Counted from the first letter of the stretch, positions 1 to 7,124 are shown. The stretch is DNA of 17,505 nucleotides from Clostridia bacterium (GCA_017382555.1 JAFOAB010000235.1:1-17505); one strand, 5' to 3'. The notes: generated by a model from the letters alone, not told the origin. Numbers and translations: made by a program.

Positions 1-55
1 CGGCATAATTTCAAAGAATACGGAGTTTTTTCAAAGACAGAATTTTAAAGGCAGG

Positions 56-1993
56 TTAGATGTCGAGATTTGATACAAACTTCGCATTATCCGTAATGAA
101 CTGTCTTCTCGGCTCTACCTGATCGCCCATCAGCACGGAGAATATCTCATCCGCCTTAACGGCATCGTCCACGGTTACCTGAAGCAGAGTTCTGAACTCG
201 GGGTCCATTGTGGTCTCCCAAAGCTGCTCGGGGTCCATTTCACCAAGACCTTTGTAGCGCTCGGTATCGCACTTGCCGCCCATTTCCGCGATAATTTGAT
301 CGCGCTCCTCGTCGGAGAAGGCGTATCTCTGCGTTTTTCCGCGCCAGATCTTGTAAAGCGGGGGCTGTGCAAGGTAGATATGTCCGCGCTCGATAAGCTC
401 TCTCATATGGCGGAAGAAGAAGGTGAGAAGCAGTATACGAATGTGCGATCCGTCAACGTCGGCATCGGCCATAATGATTATCTTGCCGTAGCGGAGCTTA
501 TTGATGTCGAAATCCTCACCGATACCGCAGCCGATAGCCTGAATGATGGGTGTAAGCGACTCGTTGGAGTAAACCTTGTCAAGTCGGCTCTTTTCTACGT
601 TAAGCACCTTACCGCGCATGGGGAGAATTGCCTGGAAGCGGCTGTCGCGCGCATCCTTTGCGGAGCCTCCTGCGGAGTCTCCCTCTACGAGGTAGACCTC
701 GGTAAGCTCTGCGCTCTTTTCCTGACAGTCGGAAAGCTTGCCGGGGAGGGAGCTGCCCTCAAGCGCACCCTTTCTTCTTGTCAGCTCGCGTGCCTTTCTT
801 GCCGCCTCTCTTGCGCGGGATGCCGCAAGGCACTTTTCAAGGATAGCCTTGCCGACGGCGGGATTCTCCTCAAGAAACTCGCCAAGCTTCTGCGTTACCA
901 TATTGTCAACAAAGGTACGCATCTCGGAGTTACCGAGCTTCGCCTTCGTCTGGCTTTCGAACTGCGCGTCCGTCAGCTTAACGCTGATAATAGCGATAAG
1001 TCCCTCGCGCACGTCCTCGCCCGTCAGCTTATCGTCACCCTTGATGATGCCAACCTTTGTGGCGTAGTTATTAAGAGCCTTGGTAAGCGCACTCTTAAAT
1101 CCCGTTTCGTGCGTACCGCCTTCAATAGTGTTCATATTGTTGGCAAAGGAAAGCAGTATCTCGTTATAGCTGTCGTTATACTGCAGCGCGACCTCGGCGG
1201 TGCTGTTTTCTCTTTCCGCCTTCATATAGATGACCTGAGGGTGAACGGGGTTGCCGCGCTTGTTATTGGCGTTAAGATGCTCAACAAAGCTCTTGATACC
1301 GCCCTCAAAGTAAAGCTCCTCGCGCTTGGGTATAAGCGCCTCCTCACCTACCTCGTCACCTCTGCGGTCGATAAGCACGATTCTGATACCGCCATTAAGG
1401 AAGGATTGCTCTCTCAGGCGGTTTAAAAGTGCGTCATATTCAAAAACGATCTCCTCAAAAATGGTGGGATCGGGCTTAAAGCGGCAGTAAACACCCTGCT
1501 CTGTGGTTGCACCCTCACAGCGGAAGGGGCGAGCAACGTGTCCTCTTTCAAAGCGCTCGGTGTATTTCTTACCGTCGCGGCAGTTTTCGACCTCCAGCCA
1601 CTCGGAAAGCGCGTTAACAACGGATGCACCAACACCGTGAAGACCGCCGGCTATCTTGTATCCGTCGCCGCCGAATTTTCCTCCGGCATGAAGCACCGTG
1701 TAAACGACCTCAAGGGTGGGAATTCCCATCTTGGGGTGCATACCGTCGGGTATACCGCGTCCGTTATCCCTTACGGAAACGCTGTTGTCGGGCCAAAGAG
1801 TGACCTCGATCTCGGAGCAGTGTCCCGCAAGTGCCTCGTCGATAGAGTTATCGACAATTTCGTGTACAAGGTGGTGCAGACCTCTGATAGAGGTAGTACC
1901 GATGTACATTCCGGGGCGCTTTCTTACCGCCTCCAGACCTTCAAGCACCTGGATTTGACTGTCGTCATACACCTTTTGATTCATTTCATCCAT
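56..1993 (-). CDS. gyrB: DNA gyrase subunit B
   Basis: This 645-aa protein is the ATPase and TOPRIM-bearing subunit of gyrase, which introduces negative supercoils together with GyrA. Visible in order are the GHKL ATPase motifs (EIVDNSIDEA at 45-54 with catalytic Glu45, DNGRGIP at 76-82, GGLHGVGAS at 116-124), the transducer-domain QTKAKLGN at 348-355, then TOPRIM motifs EGDSAGGSA at 437-445 and DADVDGSH at 510-517, and a C-terminal YKGLGEM. The length is typical of GyrB without the E. coli-type insert, and the GyrB annotation rather than ParE also follows from the origin context. The start at 1993 has an AAGGAA Shine-Dalgarno about 9 nt upstream; an ATG three codons further in is less well placed. 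It is the last gene of the leftward series dnaA-dnaN-recF-remB-gyrB. gyrA would be expected just beyond the left edge but is not in view. Confidence 0.97.
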   Translation of the reverse strand: MDEMNQKVYDDSQIQVLEGLEAVRKRPGMYIGTTSIRGLHHLVHEIVDNSIDEALAGHCSEIEVTLWPDNSVSVRDNGRGIPDGMHPKMGIPTLEVVYTVLHAGGKFGGDGYKIAGGLHGVGASVVNALSEWLEVENCRDGKKYTERFERGHVARPFRCEGATTEQGVYCRFKPDPTIFEEIVFEYDALLNRLREQSFLNGGIRIVLIDRRGDEVGEEALIPKREELYFEGGIKSFVEHLNANNKRGNPVHPQVIYMKAERENSTAEVALQYNDSYNEILLSFANNMNTIEGGTHETGFKSALTKALNNYATKVGIIKGDDKLTGEDVREGLIAIISVKLTDAQFESQTKAKLGNSEMRTFVDNMVTQKLGEFLEENPAVGKAILEKCLAASRAREAARKARELTRRKGALEGSSLPGKLSDCQEKSAELTEVYLVEGDSAGGSAKDARDSRFQAILPMRGKVLNVEKSRLDKVYSNESLTPIIQAIGCGIGEDFDINKLRYGKIIIMADADVDGSHIRILLLTFFFRHMRELIERGHIYLAQPPLYKIWRGKTQRYAFSDEERDQIIAEMGGKCDTERYKGLGEMDPEQLWETTMDPEFRTLLQVTVDDAVKADEIFSVLMGDQVEPRRQFITDNAKFVSNLDI

Positions 1994-2060
1994 TTTTTCG
2001 GGTTCCTTTTCTATGTGATTCTGTTATTAATCAATTTTTTTGGGACGTCGAAGGCGCCGT

Positions 2061-2107
2061 CCCCTACGGTTATGTACATCTCGTAGGGGCGGATTCCCTA
2101 TCCGCCC
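2061..2107. repeat. GTAGGG-family hairpins, gyrB-remB gap
   Basis: Two hairpins share one segment: CCCCTACG (2061-2068) pairs with CGTAGGGG (2082-2089), and GGGCGGAT (2087-2094) pairs with ATCCGCCC (2100-2107). The GTAGGGG end matches the elements at 4039-4109 and 13127-13183. With the adjoining nested-hairpin copy it makes up nearly all of the 328-bp gap between gyrB and remB, in which no gene is visible. Confidence 0.7.
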
Positions 2108-2134
2108 TTGCCTTCTCCCGCTGTTTCCCTTCGA

Positions 2135-2241
2135 ATGCCCCGAGATCCTTCGGTCGCGTTCGCGCCTTTTTTGTCATGCTCGAGCGTAGCGAAGCATCCA
2201 AAAGGCGCGAATATCGCTCCCTCAAGGATGACACGGGGCAT
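2135..2241. repeat. Nested-hairpin repeat, copy A
   Basis: Three concentric stems are visible: ATGCCCCG (2135-2142) with CGGGGCAT (2234-2241); a copy-specific 12-bp stem TTCGCGCCTTTT (2159-2170) with AAAAGGCGCGAA (2200-2211); and an inner ATGCT (2176-2180) with AGCAT (2193-2197) closing a loop that contains GAGCGTAGCGA. Between the outer stems lie GATCCTTCGGTCGC-like and CTCAAGGATGAC-like half sites of the opposite orientation. It belongs to a six-copy family in this window. Confidence 0.85.
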
Positions 2242-2321
2242 GAGGCGTTTTTCGGGGCGTCCGGAGGTCTCAACCTACAAGCCTTTTTAAAAGGAGGCTG
2301 CGAAATAATTTTCAAGTCAGG

Positions 2322-2585
2322 TTATTTAAATTCTCCATTAATGCGAGAAACCAATGCAGACGTCGATATCTGCGAAAACATAACTCTTGCCGTTTTTCCG
2401 TCCTCGTCCTCGTAGAGGATGAAGGACTTCGGCAGCTCCTCGGCGGCGCTTTCGGCAAGTCCGTTTTTTTCTGCCGCACGGAGGTATTCCTTCGTGTCGT
2501 CTCCACGGCTCGAGGTATCAAGGTCAAAAATGCCTATAATACGGCTCGAGCGAAGTATTTTATTATTTCCTGCGTGTAGGTACAT
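2322..2585 (-). CDS. remB: RemB-like DUF370 protein (extracellular matrix regulator)
   Basis: This 87-aa protein begins MYLHAGNNKILRSSRIIGIF, the characteristic N-terminus of the DUF370 / RemB (YaaB) family. In B. subtilis, remB lies between recF and gyrB, exactly as here. RemA of the same domain family is a DNA-binding activator of matrix and osmoprotection genes. The role of RemB is less well defined, so a DNA-binding or regulatory role is inferred from family membership. The C-terminal part (about residues 45-87) is charged and less recognisable. The ATG at 2585 is preceded by a GAGG-type Shine-Dalgarno about 7 nt upstream. The gene is flanked on both sides by repeat copies, so co-transcription with recF and gyrB would require reading through them. 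Confidence 0.88.
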   Translation of the reverse strand: MYLHAGNNKILRSSRIIGIFDLDTSSRGDDTKEYLRAAEKNGLAESAAEELPKSFILYEDEDGKTARVMFSQISTSALVSRINGEFK

Positions 2586-2613
2586 TGTTTACCTCGTTTG
2601 AACTATTCGACCT

Positions 2614-2700
2614 GTCATCCTCGAGCGGTATCGTTTTTTCTTAGATTCTTCGCTTCGCTCGAGAATGACAAGAAAAAACGGTTAAGCGAAGGATCTTGCG
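2614..2700. repeat. Nested-hairpin repeat, copy C
   Basis: An outer hairpin with ATCCT (2617-2621) and AGGAT (2690-2694) has a loop that reads GAGCG, then an insert, then AAGCGA; joined, the two halves rebuild the family loop GAGCGAAGCGA. The insert is an opposite-orientation hairpin (ATTCT 2645-2649 with AGAAT 2662-2666) clasped by a copy-specific 11-bp stem CGTTTTTTCTT (2632-2642) with AAGAAAAAACG (2670-2680). It lies between remB and recF. Confidence 0.85.
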
Positions 2701-2718
2701 GTTGAAAATTATAACTAT

Positions 2719-3825
2719 TCATTCAAAAAAGCAGCCGTTTTCGGTTCTGATGCGCTTTGCATCACCAAAGTCTATATCCTCACAGGTGGTAATGATGTAT
2801 TGCTTGTTTGCGGCACCGGAGAGGAGGTATTTTTTTCTTTCATTATCAAGCTCGCTGAACACGTCGTCAAAGAGGAACACAGGCTCCTCACCCGTATATT
2901 CGCGGCAAATTTCGCCCTCCGCAAGCTTGATTGCAAGCACGGCGGTGCGCTGCTGCCCTTGGCTACCCCATTGGCGGAGCGGCTCACCGTTTATTTTGAT
3001 GGAAAGATCGTCGCGATGCACGCCCTTTTGCGTGGATCCGCAGGCAATGTCGCGCTCAATACTGTCCTCAAAAAGCTTCAGGTACTCCTTTTCGGAGGCT
3101 TCAACATTTTCGGGGCTTTCAACGTCACAAACGTAGCGGATGCGGAGCTTTTCCTTATTTGAGCTCATCTCCGACATAATGTATTCGGCATAGGGAGATA
3201 TTTTTTCCACGTATTCGTGTCTTTTAGCGGCGATTCGGCTTGCATATTTTGCAAGCTGCTCGTTCCAAACGGAAAGATTATCCGTAAGGCTTGCCCGTGT
3301 TGCCGCCGTAATACCGGGCATACATATCTTTTTTATCAGCGCATTGCGGTTTTCAAGCGTAAGCTGATAATCGCCGAGCAGATATATGTAATCTCGGCTT
3401 ATCTGCGATATTGCAATATTCAGAAATTCACGGCGCTCGGAGGGCGAGCCCTTAACGATGCCGAGATGGTCGGGGCAGAACAATACCGCGCGAAAGCGGG
3501 ATATCATATCGATATTGCGGTCAAGCTTAACCTCGTTTGCAAAGCGCTTGGTCTTTTTTTCGGAATGCAGGATGTAAAGCTCGTTTTCGCGTACGGAATC
3601 GGTGTATTCGTTGCGGATGGAAAAAAAGCTTTCGTTTTCCTTAACAAGATCCTTGTCCGCAGTACCGCGGAAGCTCTTTCCGCGCGCGAAAATGTAAATG
3701 GATTCAAGCAGATTGGTCTTGCCCTGCGCATTTTTGCCGTGGATGATGTTCACCCCCGGCGCAAATTCAACCTCCGCGGAGGATATGTTACGGTAGTTTT
3801 GTAAGGTTATTTTTCGGCAAAACAT
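2719..3825 (-). CDS. recF: DNA replication and repair protein RecF
   Basis: This 368-aa SMC/ABC-type ATPase acts with RecO and RecR to load RecA at single-strand gaps. Visible are Walker A GKNAQGKT at residues 30-37, the ABC signature region QGQQRTAVLA in the C-terminal third, and Walker B plus D-loop LFDDVFSELD near the C-terminus. The opening FCRKITLQNYRN is the typical RecF start. I chose the ATG at 3825 because AAAGGAGG lies 8 nt upstream. The open frame continues another 85 codons upstream, but that part translates intergenic repeat. In many Bacillota a small S4-domain gene (rlbA/yaaA) separates dnaN from recF; none is present here. The gene is followed by repeat copy C and remB. Confidence 0.97.
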   Translation of the reverse strand: MFCRKITLQNYRNISSAEVEFAPGVNIIHGKNAQGKTNLLESIYIFARGKSFRGTADKDLVKENESFFSIRNEYTDSVRENELYILHSEKKTKRFANEVKLDRNIDMISRFRAVLFCPDHLGIVKGSPSERREFLNIAISQISRDYIYLLGDYQLTLENRNALIKKICMPGITAATRASLTDNLSVWNEQLAKYASRIAAKRHEYVEKISPYAEYIMSEMSSNKEKLRIRYVCDVESPENVEASEKEYLKLFEDSIERDIACGSTQKGVHRDDLSIKINGEPLRQWGSQGQQRTAVLAIKLAEGEICREYTGEEPVFLFDDVFSELDNERKKYLLSGAANKQYIITTCEDIDFGDAKRIRTENGCFFE

Positions 3826-3864
3826 AACATTATCCTCCTTTGATTTTTGCGGGACGTTTTCACA

Positions 3865-3979
3865 CGCCCCGAGATCCTTCGGTCGCACGAGGCGAAACCA
3901 CGCCTTTGCCGTCATCCTTGAGCGAAGCGAAGGATCTGCAAAGGCACAGTACGTGCTCCCTCGAGGATGACACGGGGCG
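3865..3979. repeat. Nested-hairpin repeat, copy B
   Basis: Outer stem CGCCCCG (3865-3871) pairs with CGGGGCG (3973-3979), a copy-specific stem GCCTTTGC (3902-3909) with GCAAAGGC (3938-3945), and an inner ATCCTT (3914-3919) with AGGAT (3931-3935) around loop GAGCGAAGCGA (3920-3930). Compared with copy A, the outer stem has a C-G pair where copy A has T-A, a compensatory change. A further GGGGCGTCCGGAGGTC stretch is shared with copy A downstream of the core. Confidence 0.85.
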
Positions 3980-4038
3980 AGGTGCGTTTTGCGGGGCGTC
4001 CGGAGGTCGCCCCCTACAATTTGCAACGTTCCTCCATC

Positions 4039-4109
4039 GTAGGGACCGACGTCCTCGGCGGTCCGCCGTTTACCATTCAATTTGCGGCGGGAGTAAACCC
4101 CCGCCCTAC
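4039..4109. repeat. GTAGGG-family repeat, recF-dnaN gap
   Basis: The element is bounded by inverted GTAGGG (4039-4044) and CCCTAC (4104-4109). It contains an internal GGCGGG (4086-4091) with CCCGCC (4100-4105) hairpin. The end sequence and GC-rich character match the elements at 2061-2107 and 13127-13183. With copy B it fills most of the 426-bp gap between dnaN and recF. The remainder (about 4110-4251) shows no gene or clear structure to me. Confidence 0.65.
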
Positions 4110-4251
4110 AATGTTAAATCAAATTTTTAAATATACGTCGGACGCGAAAATTGTTTCGTAGGCGAGGAAAGGAGTTGGGCTTTGGGCGATGCCGTATATT
4201 CATACGGCGAGGTCAAGACCGACGAACTTTCCGAAGCATACGGAAGAATTT

Positions 4252-5394
4252 TTAGTCCGTAATTTTAACGGGCATTACGAGATAGAACTGCTCCTTGTTT
4301 TCTGCCTTATCAATAGGATAAACGTTCATCGTAACTCTTGCGCCCTTGAGGTTGAGGCAGACCCTCTCGCAATCGAGTGCGCGAAGAATGTCGATAAGAT
4401 AACGGCAAGCAAAGCCGATCTCAAGATCCTCGCCCGTTTTTTTGCAATGGACCTCATCGTTTATCTGTCCTGCAAGGGAGGTGGAGGAGATTTTGATAAC
4501 GTTATCGGTAAAGTTGAGCTTTACACAGCTTCTTGCGCTGCTCATGCTCTTCTTTTCGGAAACGAGGGAAGCGCGCTCAAGGCATTCGAGCAGCTCGTGT
4601 CTGTCAACCTCGCAAAGAATGGGCATATCCTTTTGGATAATGCGCTCATAATCTATATACTTAAGGTCGATAAGGCGGGAGAAGAATATAAGATCGCCGA
4701 GAACGAAAACAATGTGCTTTTTGGAGGGCTTAATGGTCATAAGCTCCTCTTCGTCATCGGAAAGCATCTTCTGCAGCTCCGCAACGGACTTGCCGGGTAT
4801 GATCATGGAAAGCTCGTTCGGCATATCGGTGTTGATGTGTGCGGTGTAAATGCACTTTGAAAGGGTGAAAGTGTCGCACGCTACCATGGTAAGGTGGTCA
4901 CCCTCTATCTTGAGGTAAGCACCGCAAAGCTCGGGGTGATTGCTGTCGCCCGCGGAAATGCTGTGTTGAGTGTGGCCGATCATGGTCTTGAGGATAGCCT
5001 GCTCCATTACAAAGCCCCATTCACCGTCAAGCTCCGGAGGAGTGGGGAATTCCTTACCGTTCAAGGCACGCATGGTGTAGCAAACGCGGTTGCAGCGCAG
5101 AAATGCGGTAAGCTTATCGGTAACCTCAAGCTCGATCTCTCTTTCGGGCATAACCTTAACGTACTGGAAAAGGTCCTGCGCGTTGAGAATGTAGGAGCCG
5201 GGCTCAACAACCTCGGCATCCACGCGGGCGAAAACGCCCTTGTCCATATCATAGGTGGTTATTGTGGTCTTTCCATCCTCGCCTGCATTGATAAGCACAC
5301 CCTCCATGGAGGTAAAGGTGCTCTTGGTGGAAATACATCCCATAGCGGGGGAAAGAACGGCAAGTAGCTTAACTTTGTCGAATATAACCTTCAT
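4252..5394 (-). CDS. dnaN: DNA polymerase III beta subunit (sliding clamp)
   Basis: This 380-aa protein is the homodimeric ring that tethers Pol III to DNA. Recognisable parts are the N-terminal MKVIFDKVKLLAVLSPA, the mid-protein FFSRLIDLKYIDYERII (counterpart of the usual RLI-G-FPDY segment), and the C-terminal LVMPVKI that ends the third clamp domain. The length is normal for the three-domain clamp. The chosen ATG at 5394 has AAAGGAG 5-6 nt upstream. An in-frame ATG 12 codons further upstream has no comparable ribosome binding site. The gene follows dnaA across a 336-bp gap that holds the putative origin, as in B. subtilis. I see no strong promoter of its own; the AT-rich sequence at 5441-5475 could supply one. 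Confidence 0.97.
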   Translation of the reverse strand: MKVIFDKVKLLAVLSPAMGCISTKSTFTSMEGVLINAGEDGKTTITTYDMDKGVFARVDAEVVEPGSYILNAQDLFQYVKVMPEREIELEVTDKLTAFLRCNRVCYTMRALNGKEFPTPPELDGEWGFVMEQAILKTMIGHTQHSISAGDSNHPELCGAYLKIEGDHLTMVACDTFTLSKCIYTAHINTDMPNELSMIIPGKSVAELQKMLSDDEEELMTIKPSKKHIVFVLGDLIFFSRLIDLKYIDYERIIQKDMPILCEVDRHELLECLERASLVSEKKSMSSARSCVKLNFTDNVIKISSTSLAGQINDEVHCKKTGEDLEIGFACRYLIDILRALDCERVCLNLKGARVTMNVYPIDKAENKEQFYLVMPVKITD

Positions 5395-5440
5395 ATCTGC
5401 TCCTTTAAGCATACGGCGTACATCTCTCATTCACCGCAGC

Positions 5441-5723
5441 GTATATATATAGTGTAATGTAATATTATTAATTTAGTATTATTAGTAGGTGGCGGTCGAA
5501 GTGTTCAAAACTCCGAAAAACCCTTATGTATCAAGGTTTTTGGGGTGTTTAAAACATTGTCGGAGTTTTTTTAGGTTTCTTAACACTTGAACTTTTTTGA
5601 TTTTCGACGTTATCATCATACACCGCAAAATTCGTACCAAACGTACAAATCACAATTTTTTTGAGAAATTTTTTCAGCTTGTGCACGAAAACGTTTTAGA
5701 GAAAAATGTTCAAATGTTTAAAA
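5441..5723 (-). other. Putative oriC between dnaA and dnaN
   Basis: Reading the minus strand from dnaA towards dnaN, the gap contains several 9-mers related to TTTTRAACA (5723-5715, 5715-5707, 5554-5546 and 5510-5502). Right after the last come a GC-rich cluster (5495-5489, GTGGCGG on the plus strand), DnaA-trio-like triplets (5488-5474, plus strand TAG-TAT-TAT-TAG-TAG) and an AT-rich tract (5473-5441). This is the order of the bacterial basal unwinding system described for B. subtilis: box, GC cluster, trios, unwinding region. The location between dnaA and dnaN is also a standard origin site. The boxes are not canonical. The origin call rests on architecture and context, not on consensus DnaA boxes. 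Confidence 0.72.
5499..5588. repeat. Nested dyad inside the putative origin
   Basis: Three arms are visible. The outer AAGTGTT (5499-5505) pairs with AACACTT (5582-5588). AAAACTCCGA (5507-5516) pairs with TCGGAGTTTT (5560-5569). An inner AAAAACC-type hairpin (5516-5541) has an AT-rich loop, and T-runs follow on both strands. It could be an origin structure, or a terminator/attenuator between dnaA and dnaN (T-runs suit either strand). Two of the DnaA-box-like 9-mers lie within it. Confidence 0.6.
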
Positions 5724-5730
5724 GTGCCTC

Positions 5731-7092
5731 TCAGCCCTTGATATCAGCCACTAATTCGTTAATTTCTTCTTCAAAGGCGGGGTACTTTGTGATCATATTT
5801 TCGACCTTGGAGAGGGAATGATTGACCGTGGAGTGCGTTCTGTTCAGCATATTGCCGATCGCGATGAGCGACATATCCGTAAGACTGCGGAAAAGGTAAA
5901 TGCACACGTTTCTCGCGTTTACGGTCTTTGCCGCCTGGCTCGTGCCCTTCAACTCCGCAACGCTGACACCGTATTTTGTAGCAACGGCGGAGAAGATCTT
6001 GTCGCTTATTACGTTTTGCGGCTCGCTTTCTGTAAGCAGGTCGGATATCGCCGCACGCGCCGTCTCAAGCGTTATGGGACCGCCGGAGAGGAAGGAGAGT
6101 GCCGCAATCTTTTTCAGCGCACCCTCAACCTGACGGACGTTGGACTTGAGCCTGTCCGCCATATAGGTGATCACCTCGTTTGTAACGGGTATGCCCAAAT
6201 TTGCCGCCTTTTTCTTGATTATCGCCATTCTAAGCTCAATGTCCGGCGGTTGAACGTCCGCTATCATGCTTTGCTCAAAGCGTGTGCGAAGTCTTTCAAC
6301 AAGGGGGTTGATGTCCTTTGGCGGCTTATCGCTTGTGAAGATTATCTGCTTGTTATCCTCGTAGAGGTAGTTGAAGGTGTGGAATATCTCCTCCTGAATA
6401 CCGGGCTTATTGGCGATGAACTGGATATCGTCGATGATAAGCATATCCGCCTTGCGGAACTTCTCGCGGAATTCGTGGGTGGATTTGTGGTAGATGGCCT
6501 CGACCATCTGGTTCATAAATTCCTCACCCTTGGTGTAGATTATGGAAACGTGGGGAAAATCGTGTTCTACCTTGTTTTTGATGGAGTACATAAGGTGCGT
6601 CTTGCCGAGACCGCTTGCACCGTATATGAAAAGCGGATTGTATACGTCGTTCACGTGGTCGTAGTTCATGTCACCCGCAATGCTTGCAACGGCGTAGCAC
6701 GCGGCGTAGGCAAGCTTGTTTGAGGAGCCCTCAACAAAGTTCTCAAAGGTGTATTCGTGCTGGCGCGCGGCGGGCTTGTTCTGCACGGGCTTCGGCTCGC
6801 TTGACGCGGCATATATATCCTCAAGGCTTTCGGGCTTTACCTTCGGCTCAACAAACTGCAGCTCCATGGGAAAGCCGAGTATCTCCTCGATGTAAACGGA
6901 AAGCTCCTTTGAATACTTCGTTTCAAGTATCATACGCTTGAAATCGTTATCAACGGGGAAAACAATCTTGGAATCGGTAATCTCCGAGGGGACAAGATCG
7001 GTAAACCACAAATTAACGGTTGCGGAGGAATATTTTTCCTTCAGCTTGGCGGTTACAAGCTGCCAAATGCTCTTAAATTCTTCGTTAAACAT
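5731..7092 (-). CDS. dnaA: Chromosomal replication initiator DnaA
   Basis: This 453-aa protein is the AAA+ initiator that binds oriC, opens it and loads the helicase. Visible are N-terminal domain I (about 1-75, with FNEEFKSIWQLV), a short linker (about 80-108), Walker A GASGLGKT at 158-165, Walker B LIIDDI at 218-223, and C-terminal domain IV (about 345-453) with a helix-turn-helix. The usual signature GGRDHTTV is replaced by LNRTHSTV (R418-T419-H420-S421-T422): the conserved Asp, which contacts DnaA-box bases in E. coli, is Thr. The minor-groove Arg/Lys position aligns with Gln386, and PRQ is ARN (393-395). The ATG at 7092 has GGAGGG about 11 nt upstream and a good promoter. Identity is certain; the changed DNA-binding signature suggests a changed box sequence. 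Confidence 0.98.
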   Translation of the reverse strand: MFNEEFKSIWQLVTAKLKEKYSSATVNLWFTDLVPSEITDSKIVFPVDNDFKRMILETKYSKELSVYIEEILGFPMELQFVEPKVKPESLEDIYAASSEPKPVQNKPAARQHEYTFENFVEGSSNKLAYAACYAVASIAGDMNYDHVNDVYNPLFIYGASGLGKTHLMYSIKNKVEHDFPHVSIIYTKGEEFMNQMVEAIYHKSTHEFREKFRKADMLIIDDIQFIANKPGIQEEIFHTFNYLYEDNKQIIFTSDKPPKDINPLVERLRTRFEQSMIADVQPPDIELRMAIIKKKAANLGIPVTNEVITYMADRLKSNVRQVEGALKKIAALSFLSGGPITLETARAAISDLLTESEPQNVISDKIFSAVATKYGVSVAELKGTSQAAKTVNARNVCIYLFRSLTDMSLIAIGNMLNRTHSTVNHSLSKVENMITKYPAFEEEINELVADIKG

Positions 7093-7124
7093 AAAAAAAT
7101 CTTCCCTCCAAAATAATTATAATA

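Noticed and set aside
296..1426. Long open frames antisense to gyrB, and similar ones opposite dnaA, galK, mnmG and the surface protein
   Set aside because: They are shadows of strongly biased codon use in well-identified genes on the other strand.
2070..2315. Small open frames in the gyrB-remB gap and in the other repeat-filled gaps
   Set aside because: They are translations of repeat DNA (peptides like DASLRSSMTE recur in different gaps), with no ribosome binding sites and no relation to known families.
3826..4080. N-terminal extension of RecF by 85 residues
   Set aside because: The extra codons translate the palindromic repeat, and a strong AAAGGAGG site points to the ATG at 3825.
5679..5687. 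TTGTGCACG as a DnaA box
   Set aside because: It has three mismatches to TTATCCACA, occurs once and is outside the trio-adjacent arrangement.
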